Positions 9,176 to 17,003 of a stretch of 64,000 nucleotides of DNA are shown one piece after another (position 1 is the stretch's first letter; every line of letters starts with the position of its first letter). The position numbers and the translations under genes are program-made. The notes under the pieces are model-generated. The model made no database searches, had not been told where the DNA came from, and saw only the letters and a list, made by a program, of their open reading frames with translations. Source of the DNA: Halomonas sp. I5-271120 (GTDB lineage: Bacteria > Pseudomonadota > Gammaproteobacteria > Pseudomonadales > Halomonadaceae); contig NZ_CP130701.1 in assembly GCF_030553075.1 (NCBI RefSeq), positions 2,356,001 to 2,420,000 on the forward strand, given 5' to 3'.

Positions 9176-9705
9176 AATTTATTGTATCGGCTTTGGTTTA
9201 AATAACGGTTTTCTACGATGCTATCATGCCGCGTAGTCACACCAATTAGAGACCTTCGATGCATAGCGGCAATTAACCTGCGTGCATGCTCTACATCATG
9301 ATTCTTATTCAGCTTTAGGGTGGACAGAAAAGCATCTGAGAAGGGAATTCTGAATACCCGCGATACAGAGAGCACCGATTCGACAGATCGTCGTCAATCA
9401 TGGCGGTGATGGCGGTATTCAGGAAGGAGTGGACTTGCGAGTTGGTGCGGATATCGCATCGCAGCGATAGGCGAATTTTTGACAACATGTTACGTTACCC
9501 CCGCGAAGTCTAGTGATACAGCAGAGAGTGCTGGCTTCCGCGAAGCATGAGGACTAGGTGAGACAATAGTGTCGCTCATCGCCGACAATTTGCCGGCCAA
9601 TGGCGTCAGGTAAACAGGATGTCCGCTGTCCTTGGACTGTCGTGACCGCTCTCGCCCCGGGAAGGGCGAAGCCTAATCTTTTCTTGAGGTGCAATAAGAC
9701 GACGC
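9176..9705. other. 530-bp intergenic region between divergent nhaD and DUF3581 gene
   Basis: No gene is supported. It should contain the nhaD promoter (minus) and the DUF3581 promoter (plus). On the minus strand, frames between about 9300 and 9490 give short Pro/Arg-poor peptides broken by stops, possibly decayed coding sequence, but I could not assign a family. No riboswitch or repeat was recognised. Confidence 0.4.
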
Positions 9706-10419
9706 ATGTTTCTCGACAAATTCCATCAGGTCCACGACGGCCGCATCAGCATCAGTGCGGAGCAAGCCAGCCATTTCGCCAAACAGGTCGCCGGAGACTA
9801 CAACCCGATCCACAACCCGGATGCGCGGCGCTTCTGTGTGCCGGGGGATCTGCTCTTTGCGCTGGTCTTGTCGAAGTTCGGCTTGTCTCAATGCATGACC
9901 TTCCATTTTCGCAGCATGGTAGGGGCGGAGGTCGCGCTGGATTTCCAAGAGCATGACGATGGCTCCATCCGCGTCACTGACGACCATGGCAAGGTGTATC
10001 TGGAAGTAGAGCGAAGCGGTGGACTGACGCATGACGAAGACGTGATTGCGGCGTTTACGCGTCGGTATGTGGCGTTTTCTGGCAAGAACTTCCCTCATTA
10101 TCTCAAGCCGCTGATGCAGACGCATGGCGTCATGTTCAATCCCCAGCGTCCGCTGGTGATTTACGACAGCATGGGCTTTTCGCTGGACCGCCTCGACGTC
10201 GAAGACCCTGGCCTTGAGCTCGAGGACTCATCCTTCGAAGTGCTCGGCAAGCGCGGCGAGGCCCTGCTGGAGTTCGGCCTCACCGCCTGTGGCCAAAATA
10301 TCGGCCGGGGGTCCAAGAAGCTGGTGGTCAGCGGTCTGCGTGACTATGACACCGCCGCCATGGATGAGATCGTCTGCGAGTTCTACCGCCTCAAGGCCGC
10401 CTATGAGGCAGCCGTCTGA
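9706..10419 (+). CDS. DUF3581 family protein
   Basis: A 237-residue soluble protein of DUF3581, a gammaproteobacterial family of unknown function. It has a MaoC/hot-dog-like beginning: ISAEQASHFAKQVAGDYNPIHNPDARRFCVPGDLLFALVL closely resembles the hydratase motif in which Asp and His contact acyl-CoA. The later part (KNFPHYLKPLMQTHGVMFNPQRPLVIYDSM, LTACGQNIGRGSKKLVVSGLRDYD) is typical of the family. Binding of an acyl-thioester is therefore possible but unproven. It is monocistronic, with a weak AGGTG site upstream of the ATG. Confidence 0.85.
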   Translation: MFLDKFHQVHDGRISISAEQASHFAKQVAGDYNPIHNPDARRFCVPGDLLFALVLSKFGLSQCMTFHFRSMVGAEVALDFQEHDDGSIRVTDDHGKVYLEVERSGGLTHDEDVIAAFTRRYVAFSGKNFPHYLKPLMQTHGVMFNPQRPLVIYDSMGFSLDRLDVEDPGLELEDSSFEVLGKRGEALLEFGLTACGQNIGRGSKKLVVSGLRDYDTAAMDEIVCEFYRLKAAYEAAV

Positions 10420-10597
10420 TGTGATTGCCCCTACGACGAGGTCTCTCGGTAGGGTGTTGCTCTAGCACCTGCCTGCATGATGCTCAGTTGCGTGTTTGTC
10501 AGCCCGTCTCTCAGTCAGTCCGTCTGTCAGCCAGTGCAAAGTCATGGGGACTGGCTTATCTTGGCACCTTTCCATTATCCAGGAAGGATCGTGCCTC

Positions 10598-11566
10598 ATG
10601 ATTCGCACGCTACTGCTCGACACCGAGGGTCATTCGCACACGGGCGGAGAAGAGTTGATCGCCAACTGGCGAGAGCAACCGGAAAGTCGCATCTGGATCG
10701 ACCTGCAGGGCTCTTCACCTGAAGGACAGCGAGCCCTGCTCGAGGACTTCGACTGCCACCCTCTGGCGATCATCGACGCCCAGCGGGAGCGCCATCCTCC
10801 CAAGATCGAAGAATTCGAGACGCACACCCTGATTATTTATCGGGGCATATCGTCCTTTGACGCTGAGCTCAACTATGCCCCACAGCAGGTCGCCTTCTTT
10901 ATCGGCGATCGCTATCTGATCAGCCTGCATCCGAGCCTTGCCATGAGCATTGATCGCATGTGGGGACAGGATGGCAGCAAGCTGCTGGGGCAATCACCCG
11001 GGCAGTTGGCGCTGAAGATCATGCATCTCTCGGCGGGTTTCTATCTCGAGAGCCTGCTGGAGTTCGAGACTCAACTAAGCGATCTAGAGGATGGCCTGAT
11101 CGAAGCCGGCAATGACAGCCTGATGAAGCGGATCATCAGCTATAAGTCGCGGCTGGTGAAGATGCGTCGGATCTTCAACTACCATCAGGCGATCACCCAG
11201 GAACTGACGGCCTATGATTACGATCACCTGCCCCGGGAAGATGCCGACACCCTGCATGCCGTCAACGACGTTCATGAGCGTTTCGAGCGCCTTTATAGCC
11301 TGACGCAGATGTATTACGACATCTGCGGTGACCTGGTAGACGGCTATATCTCAATATCGTCTCACCAGCTCAACATCACCATGCGCGTGCTCACCGTTAT
11401 CACCGCCATCTTCGTGCCACTCGGCTTCCTGGCCGGTCTCTACGGGATGAATTTCGCCTATATCCCCGAACTCGGCTATCAATATGGCTATTTTGCCCTG
11501 CTTGGCGTGATGGCCGTGATTGCGACCAGCCTGATCTGGCTGTTCCGCCGCAAGGGCTGGATGTAG
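10598..11566 (+). CDS. CorA-family divalent cation transporter, ZntB-like
   Basis: A 322-residue member of the CorA Mg2+/ZntB Zn2+ family. A large cytoplasmic domain rich in acidic residues and long helices is followed by two C-terminal membrane segments, with the signature YGMNFAYIPE between them at about residue 290 (the GMN motif forms the pore entrance). The positively charged end RRKGWM is also typical. The frame extends upstream to 10496, but the ATG at 10598 has AGGAAGG 10 bp in front and starts the conserved domain, so I chose it. Length and the lack of a long N-terminal acidic tail fit ZntB better than CorA; the metal cannot be told from sequence. The upstream 10490-10540 segment is a degenerate repeat of CAGTC/CCGTCT units. 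Confidence 0.8.
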   Translation: MIRTLLLDTEGHSHTGGEELIANWREQPESRIWIDLQGSSPEGQRALLEDFDCHPLAIIDAQRERHPPKIEEFETHTLIIYRGISSFDAELNYAPQQVAFFIGDRYLISLHPSLAMSIDRMWGQDGSKLLGQSPGQLALKIMHLSAGFYLESLLEFETQLSDLEDGLIEAGNDSLMKRIISYKSRLVKMRRIFNYHQAITQELTAYDYDHLPREDADTLHAVNDVHERFERLYSLTQMYYDICGDLVDGYISISSHQLNITMRVLTVITAIFVPLGFLAGLYGMNFAYIPELGYQYGYFALLGVMAVIATSLIWLFRRKGWM

Positions 11567-11581
11567 CCGGGGTTACGAGAC

Positions 11582-13564
11582 TCAGGTACCCAGTAGCTGA
11601 AAGCCTAGGAAATGAAACCCCAGGGCATTGAAGCTCCAAAGGATCGCTGTGCAGGTCACCATGATCAGTACCACCAGGGTATGCCGCAGGCATCGCCAGT
11701 TTGGCCAGTGCCCGCGGCGCCATACGGGATAGAGCAGCCCCACGCTGATCAGGGTCAACCCGGACGCAAGCAGGGCGATGGCCAGGGACGCGAGGAACAG
11801 CGGCGACGGGAAGTGGTAGAAGACGTTGGCCGCGTCTCGGGTGAGCGGCAGGGCGGCGACCAGGCCGGTTGCAAAGGTGGCCAGCCATGCCAGTGTCGCT
11901 GCCACGATCAGGCGGCCAGCCCAGCGCTCACCCGCTGCCTGCCTCGAGCGTCGACGGCGCCGCAGCCAGGCCCCCACCGGCACGGCGGCGAAGACCGGCA
12001 TTGCCGCGCCGAGGGCGAGTTGGCGAAGCTGGGGATTCTTCCACGCCGAGACCTTCTCCATAACCATCACCGGAATCGGCAGCGCCAACTGAGTCACCTG
12101 GCCGGCCTCATCGCGCAGGAACCTGACCCGCTCACCGGTCTTCGGGATAACGAAAGTATCGCTTCCTTCCTCGCTGGCCCCATCATCCGCCCTCGCCAGT
12201 CGAGTTTCCCGGCCATGCCAGGTCAGTAGCAGGTCTCCTTCTTCGCCGGCGCCGATCGTGGCCAGCGGCACGTTAAGCAGCGCCTCGACGGTGGTATAGG
12301 CGCGCCGGGTAGACAGGTAACTGCCGACATAGTCGTCCAGGGAGAGAGCCGCATGGCTTTTGGCCGGTGCGGCGGCTGCTGAATCGGGTGTGGAGCGTCC
12401 AGCCGCCGACGGGCCAGGAAAATAGCGGGTCACCAGTTCGCGCACGAAGTCGCGTACCAGCGCCTCGCCGCTGGGGGTGTTGGTGGACACGAACACGCCG
12501 AGCCCCAGGGCCGGAATCAGCTGCAGGTCGGAGACAAAGTAGACGGTACCGCCGCCATGGCCAATGGCCCGGTAGCCGCCGATCTCGCTCTCGATGAAGC
12601 CATGGGCGATGCCCGGCAGGCCCGGGGCGAGGGTGGCATGCTGGCGGTGCATGCGCCGCGCCGTTTCTGCGGCCAGGATGCGCGAGCCGTCCAGTTCGCC
12701 GGCGTTGAGTTGGGCCAGCATCCAGCGGGCCATGTCGGTGGCGGTGGTCGAGAGCGCCCCGGCGGGGCCGATGCCGCTGATGAACGCGAAGCCGCCGGGA
12801 TGGAAGGCGCCATGGCGGTAGACATAGCCCCGGCTGACCTCTGCCCGCAGTGCCTCGCTCATGGGCCTCCCCGGGCGCTGCGGCCCCCAGGGTTCTCGGA
12901 AGGTGCTGTGGGCCATGCCCAGCGGCGCGAAGAGATGCTGCTCGGCGTAGGCCTCCCAGGACATTCCGCTGACCTCAGCGACGATCAGACCGGCCAGCGC
13001 TACCCCGAAGTTCGAGTAGGCGGGCAGTGTGCCCGGCGGGCGAACCTGGGTGGGATGATGGCTGACGAGGTAGTCCCGCAGCGTCTGTACCTGCGTCGGG
13101 TCGTCCTCGAACAGGTGGCCCATGGCTGAATCCTCGAAGCCCGCGCGATGAGCCATCAGGTCAGCCAGGGTGATCGGGGTGTCGAAGCGCGTCTCGAGGG
13201 GGAAGTCGGGTAGGTAGCGGCGGATATTCGCGTCGAGCGACAGCTGCCCCTGCTCGACCAACTGCATCACCGCGGTCCAGGTGAACAGCTTGGAGATCGA
13301 GCCCGGACGAAAGAGCGTGCGGCTGGCATCAACGCGCCGGCCGTTAGCCAGGTCGGCATGGCCATAGCCCTTGGCCAGGACAAGCTCACCCTGATGCACG
13401 ATCGCGACGCTGAGCCCGGCAATGTTATGGGCGGTCATGCGCGCCTCGACGAAGCCATCGACGAAGGCCGCCAAGTTATCCCGCGGCAGCAGGCGTGATT
13501 CGGCCTGTACTGAGGGTGCCATCAGGCTACAGGCCAGCATCACCAGGCCGATCAGTGTCCGCAT
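11582..13564 (-). CDS. Secreted serine hydrolase (class C beta-lactamase/PBP4b-like) with C-terminal membrane helices
   Basis: A 660-residue exported protein. A signal peptide covers about residues 1-21 (ends VQAES). The class C beta-lactamase-type domain has the nucleophile motif SISK (Ser89, Lys92), the Tyr motif YSN near residue 184 and GHGGGT near 336, so the active site is complete. This fold covers esterases, D-aminopeptidases and penicillin-binding enzymes, so the substrate is open. A middle domain of about 100 residues is followed by four hydrophobic segments (about 520-655), which would anchor the enzyme in the inner membrane with the catalytic domain in the periplasm. It stands alone, convergent with the ZntB-like gene 15 bp away. 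Confidence 0.85.
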   Translation of the reverse strand: MRTLIGLVMLACSLMAPSVQAESRLLPRDNLAAFVDGFVEARMTAHNIAGLSVAIVHQGELVLAKGYGHADLANGRRVDASRTLFRPGSISKLFTWTAVMQLVEQGQLSLDANIRRYLPDFPLETRFDTPITLADLMAHRAGFEDSAMGHLFEDDPTQVQTLRDYLVSHHPTQVRPPGTLPAYSNFGVALAGLIVAEVSGMSWEAYAEQHLFAPLGMAHSTFREPWGPQRPGRPMSEALRAEVSRGYVYRHGAFHPGGFAFISGIGPAGALSTTATDMARWMLAQLNAGELDGSRILAAETARRMHRQHATLAPGLPGIAHGFIESEIGGYRAIGHGGGTVYFVSDLQLIPALGLGVFVSTNTPSGEALVRDFVRELVTRYFPGPSAAGRSTPDSAAAAPAKSHAALSLDDYVGSYLSTRRAYTTVEALLNVPLATIGAGEEGDLLLTWHGRETRLARADDGASEEGSDTFVIPKTGERVRFLRDEAGQVTQLALPIPVMVMEKVSAWKNPQLRQLALGAAMPVFAAVPVGAWLRRRRRSRQAAGERWAGRLIVAATLAWLATFATGLVAALPLTRDAANVFYHFPSPLFLASLAIALLASGLTLISVGLLYPVWRRGHWPNWRCLRHTLVVLIMVTCTAILWSFNALGFHFLGFQLLGT

Positions 13565-13627
13565 TCTTTTCGCCTCGCTCGTATGCCTGTTTATTCGATC
13601 CCGAGGGGGTCAGTAGACACGAACGAA

Positions 13628-13651
13628 GCGCCAGGTCCGATGACCTGGCGC
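13628..13651 (-). terminator. Hairpin after the ECDDPRF-repeat gene
   Basis: Perfect 10-bp stem GCGCCAGGTC/GACCTGGCGC with a 4-base loop, about 50 bp beyond the stop of the secreted repeat protein and upstream of the serine hydrolase gene (both minus). T-run is poor. Confidence 0.5.
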
Positions 13652-13700
13652 AAGAAAAGGCAGCATGCTGATCCGGCCATCGTTTATGGCCGGTGCTTTA

Positions 13701-14603
13701 TCACTGCAAGTAGATCTGACCCTGTCCATAGAGGCTCTGGCAGTCGGCGGCGTCGTGATAGCGGTCTTCAGCGAGGTTGTTCGCATTCACCCCGGGGCCG
13801 GCAAATCGCGGATCGTCGCATTCACCGTCGTTGGACCACTGGCTGGTGTTATCACCCCACTGGATGTCGTTTGAGCTGTTGACCGTGCCACTTTCCGACG
13901 CGAGCGTGATACGGCCCTGTTCATAGAGACTCTGGCAATCCACAGCGTCGTGATAGCGGTCCTCGTCGACGTTGAGCGAGTGCACCCCTTCACCTGCGAA
14001 GCGCGGGTCATCGCATTCGCCATCATTGGCCCACCGGCTGGTATTGTCGCCCCATTCGATGTCGCCGCTATTGTTGACCGGCGTGGTGCTCGAAGAGGAG
14101 TCGCTCGGCATGCCTGTCCATTCAGGGTCGCGCTCGGATACCTTGACGACCGCCTGGGGCATTTCGCCGGGGTTAAAGGTGCCAACCCAGACGTTATAGT
14201 TGCCGGAAGGCGCTGAACTCCATTGCAGCGCTGGATTGTTGCCGCTGGTGGTCGAATAGTCGTCGTTGCAGTGCCAGTTGCCGTTGGCGTCATAGACCAC
14301 CAGCGTCGTGTCTGCTTCGGACTCAACATAGATGGTGAGTGGGTACTGGCCAGCCTGGAAGTTGATGTCCAAATCCGGCGTTTCGCCGTTTACGAAGCCG
14401 CTGCAGTTGGGGCCGGCTTCTGAGGCGTCGATGTCACCGCCCGCGCTTATGCTGATCTGGTGAGGATCAGGCTGGAAACCTGATTTCAATTCAATGGTTT
14501 CGTAGAGCGGCGCGGCCTGCCAGTTCAGCGCCTGGGCGGTGCTGGCCAAGCACAGCAGCGGGACGGCGGCGAAGACAGCACAACGTGAAGCGGACATCAT
14601 GAA
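13701..14603 (-). CDS. Secreted protein with two WGDNTS...ECDDPRF repeats
   Basis: About 300 residues from the ATG pair at 14603/14600, chosen because AAGGAA lies just upstream; the frame opens further but the extra residues lack a site. A signal peptide ends at STAQA. The N-terminal half is a beta-rich domain with two Cys (NCSG, WHCND) resembling pre-peptidase C-terminal domains. The C-terminal half has two tandem copies of a roughly 45-residue repeat containing WGDNTS-W-NDGECDDPRFAG, then EDRYHDA-DCQSLY-QG-I. Each repeat has two Cys, likely forming a disulphide, and acidic loops that could bind Ca2+. The repeat occurs in other bacterial secreted proteins, but I know of no function. Confidence 0.75.
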   Translation of the reverse strand, partial: FMMSASRCAVFAAVPLLCLASTAQALNWQAAPLYETIELKSGFQPDPHQISISAGGDIDASEAGPNCSGFVNGETPDLDINFQAGQYPLTIYVESEADTTLVVYDANGNWHCNDDYSTTSGNNPALQWSSAPSGNYNVWVGTFNPGEMPQAVVKVSERDPEWTGMPSDSSSSTTPVNNSGDIEWGDNTSRWANDGECDDPRFAGEGVHSLNVDEDRYHDAVDCQSLYEQGRITLASESGTVNSSNDIQWGDNTSQWSNDGECDDPRFAGPGVNANNLAEDRYHDAADCQSLYGQGQIYLQ

Positions 14604-14856
14604 TGCATTTCCTTGCAATGAGAGAGCGATGATGAGGCACATCGCAGGATAATATGGTCAGAAATGCTGAGAATGTCACGCGATGCAAGACTTTTGGGGG
14701 TGATTTTCCTGGACTCCTTAGCTGAGCGCCTGGCCTGAACGATCACCTGAGTTGGAGCCTTCCAGGCTGTCTTTGCCGGCAAGGGGCCGGGCAAGCCACT
14801 ATGCTGTGGACAGGCCCGTTCGGGCCTCTTCGTCATGCTTCGGGAGGTTTCGCATC

Positions 14857-15321
14857 ATGGACAGGAATCACTTCACGCTTCGCTCAGCCACTTCAATGCT
14901 GATCGCCACGGCTCTCTTTTCCACCGCCTTGCTGGCCGCTCCAGCGCTGGCCGCCGATGGTCAGGATCTCACCTTCCAGGGAGACGCCAGCTTCGGCGGC
15001 CCACACGGCGGCCAGGAGATTAAGGCTGCCCTTGTCGATACCGCCTCGGGCGAGGTGCTTGCCGTGCAGTCCGACACTGTTTCCGCCGACGGCGATCCGG
15101 CCTTCTCGTTTACCTTCCCCGGTGCGCTGCAGGCCGGTGGTAGCTATGCGGTCGACTACTGGATCGATTCCAACTTCGGTGGCGGCAGCGTCGGCACCTG
15201 CGACGGCATGCAGAATGACCACCAGTGGCATATCCCCATCGAGGCCGGAGATATGGCAACGACACATGTCGAAAGCCACGATCCCTCCGCGCAGTCCCCG
15301 GTTTGTGCAAGCTTCGAATAG
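14857..15321 (+). CDS. Small secreted protein, unknown family
   Basis: 154 residues from the ATG at 14857, which follows GGGAGG at good spacing; the frame opens 35 codons earlier without a site. It has a signal peptide ending ALAAD, then a compact beta-rich domain with QDLTFQGDASFGGPHGGQEIKAAL and a segment VDYWIDSNFGGG followed by Cys and His (GTCDGMQNDHQWHIPI), and a late Cys. This pattern could be an Ig-like or cupredoxin-like fold, but I do not recognise the family. It is transcribed away from the ECDDPRF-repeat gene; the two are divergent and both encode exported proteins. Confidence 0.7.
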   Translation: MDRNHFTLRSATSMLIATALFSTALLAAPALAADGQDLTFQGDASFGGPHGGQEIKAALVDTASGEVLAVQSDTVSADGDPAFSFTFPGALQAGGSYAVDYWIDSNFGGGSVGTCDGMQNDHQWHIPIEAGDMATTHVESHDPSAQSPVCASFE

Positions 15322-15464
15322 CCGCTGCACCCTCCGTTCAGCCGCGAGGGCGAATTCACATTCTTGAGGCCACCCGGGCTGAGGTCCGGGGTTGGCCGGC
15401 CTGACTAACCTGCCGTGGAAGGGATGACAACGGTCAATTCGGGGCCGATCGACAGGAGACCCGC

Positions 15465-15773
15465 ATGAAGTATCTCTTCGAAGTGCGTATCAAGGACGGC
15501 TATACCGCCGAGGAGTATGCCGAAGCCTGGGTGCGGGCCAGCGAACTTATCCAACAGGCGCCCGGCGCCCGCGGCACCGAGTTACATCGCAAGATCGGCG
15601 ATCCCGACACTCTGATCGCCATTGCTCGCTGGGACAGCAAGGCCAGTCGCGACGCCATGGAAGCCGAGCATCCGCCAACCATCGACGCCATTATCAAGAG
15701 CGCGGCCCCTTGCTGTGAGATTAGTGTGATTGGCGAGTTCGAAGAACCCGATTGGGTCGTAATGCCAGAGTGA
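15465..15773 (+). CDS. Antibiotic biosynthesis monooxygenase (ABM) domain protein
   Basis: A 102-residue single-domain protein of the dimeric alpha-beta barrel (ABM) type. It starts MKYLFEVRIKDGYTAEEYAEAW and has the pattern ARGTELHRKIGDPDTLIAIARWDSKASRDAME, typical of quinol monooxygenase or heme/polyketide-acting relatives. Such proteins act as small cytoplasmic dimers without cofactor; the substrate is unknown here. The ATG is preceded by ACAGGAGA. No partner genes are obvious. Confidence 0.8.
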   Translation: MKYLFEVRIKDGYTAEEYAEAWVRASELIQQAPGARGTELHRKIGDPDTLIAIARWDSKASRDAMEAEHPPTIDAIIKSAAPCCEISVIGEFEEPDWVVMPE

Positions 15774-15810
15774 TAAGCAAAGAAGCGCTCGAGGCCGCCT
15801 TTATATAGCG

Positions 15811-16026
15811 TTAGGCACGGCGACGCAGCGGATCGAGCAGCCCGCTGAGGCCGTTGTGGTCGATCTCTTGCATCAGCTGTAGTAGCCGACCGATCTCGCC
15901 ATTAGGAAAACCCTCCCGGGCAAACCAGTTGAGATAGCCGCCGGGCAGGTCCGCGATCAGCGTGCCCTGGTGCTTGCCAAAGGGCATCTTCAGGGTCACC
16001 AGGCGTTCCAGATCTTCGGGGTTCAC
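15811..16026 (-). CDS. DUF3820 family protein
   Basis: A 71-residue protein from the GTG at 16026, chosen because AAGGAG stands 6 bases before it; an upstream ATG at 16068 is in frame but has no site. The core MPFGKHQGTLIADLPGGYLNWFAREGFPNGEIGRLLQLM is the DUF3820 signature, a small family also found fused to exonucleases, where it is thought to be nucleic-acid related. Function is unknown. It converges with the ABM gene. Confidence 0.8.
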   Translation of the reverse strand: MNPEDLERLVTLKMPFGKHQGTLIADLPGGYLNWFAREGFPNGEIGRLLQLMQEIDHNGLSGLLDPLRRRA

Positions 16027-16209
16027 GGCATTCTCCTTGAAAGGCGTGCGATGGTTTGCGGCGTCCATGAAGGCTTGGGGTAGGGATAAGGTCTCGGCTC
16101 ATCCATGTGAGCGGCGAGCTTACGTCAGCGGCCGTCTTCGCTCCAGCCTCATCCCTCCTTGTCGGCCTGTTGCCAGCAAGCGCCAGCATGTTGAGAATGC
16201 TGGTGGTGA

Positions 16210-16233
16210 CGACTATTAGGAACCTAATAGTCG
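16210..16233. promoter_or_regulatory. Long palindrome, probable operator of the SDR gene
   Basis: Perfect 11-bp arms (CGACTATTAGG/CCTAATAGTCG) separated by AA, ending 38 bp before the SDR start codon. Placement and symmetry fit a dimeric repressor site such as an HxlR, MarR or TetR type; the regulator gene is not adjacent. Confidence 0.6.
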
Positions 16234-16271
16234 GAACCTAGCGAGCGACACGAACCGACAGGGAGACGAGC

Positions 16272-16904
16272 ATGACCACCTTAGTGATCGGTGCCAACGG
16301 CCAGATCGGCCACCAGTTCTGCGCGATTGCCGCCAAGGCCGGACTGCCCATCAAGGCCATGATCCGTAATGAAGACCAGCGCACCTGGTTCGCCGAGCAG
16401 GGCATCGACACCGTGATCGCCGATCTGGAAGGCGACTTCCGCCATGCCTTCGAAGGCTGCGATCAGGTGCTCTTCACCGCCGGCTCCGGCCCCCATACCG
16501 GGCCCGACAAGACGCTGCTGATCGACTTGTACGCCGCCACCCGCGCCGTCGATACCAGCCGCGAACTCGGCATCAAGCGCTTCCTGATGGTCAGCGCCCT
16601 GCGCGCCGAAAACCCGCAGGAAGCCCCCGAGAAACTGCGCCCCTACATGGCCGCCAAGTTCGCCGCCGATGCCTACTTGAGAAGTGCCGGCGTGCCCTAC
16701 CTGATCCTCAAGCCCGGGCGGCTGACCGACGAGCCCGCAAGCGAGCGCGTCGCTACCTCGCTCGAGGAAACCGGCGGCGTGAATACCGTCTCTCGCGCCA
16801 ACGTCGCCCATGCGCTGGCGCATCTGGTTAAGGCAGATGACCTCACCGACCGCGAGTTCTACTTGCTCGACGGCGAGCGCGAGATCGGCGCGGTGCTGCG
16901 CTAG
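16272..16904 (+). CDS. Atypical SDR family NAD(P)-binding oxidoreductase
   Basis: A 210-residue Rossmann protein. It begins TTLVIGANGQIGHQF, the GxxGxxG dinucleotide site, and continues AMIRNEDQRTWFAEQGIDTVIADLEGDF as in YbjT/YwnB-type atypical SDRs that lack the classic Tyr-Lys pair. Members act as flavin or quinone-type reductases or merely NADPH sensors. The start has AGGGAG upstream. A strong palindrome just before the gene (16210-16233) suggests repression by a small regulator, consistent with an electrophile or quinone stress role. This role is inference. Confidence 0.85.
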   Translation: MTTLVIGANGQIGHQFCAIAAKAGLPIKAMIRNEDQRTWFAEQGIDTVIADLEGDFRHAFEGCDQVLFTAGSGPHTGPDKTLLIDLYAATRAVDTSRELGIKRFLMVSALRAENPQEAPEKLRPYMAAKFAADAYLRSAGVPYLILKPGRLTDEPASERVATSLEETGGVNTVSRANVAHALAHLVKADDLTDREFYLLDGEREIGAVLR

Positions 16905-17003
16905 CCGCCCGCTTGGTATCACTCGACCCGGCATGCCCGTCCCTGCGTCGCCTGGCGGGGCGATGCCGTCGCCTTCCGGCAGGCGTGCACCACTAGGCCG
17001 CGC

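Noticed and set aside
9172..9375. Minus-strand 67-codon frame upstream of nhaD
   Set aside because: No ribosome site, runs into the nhaD start region, no family resemblance.
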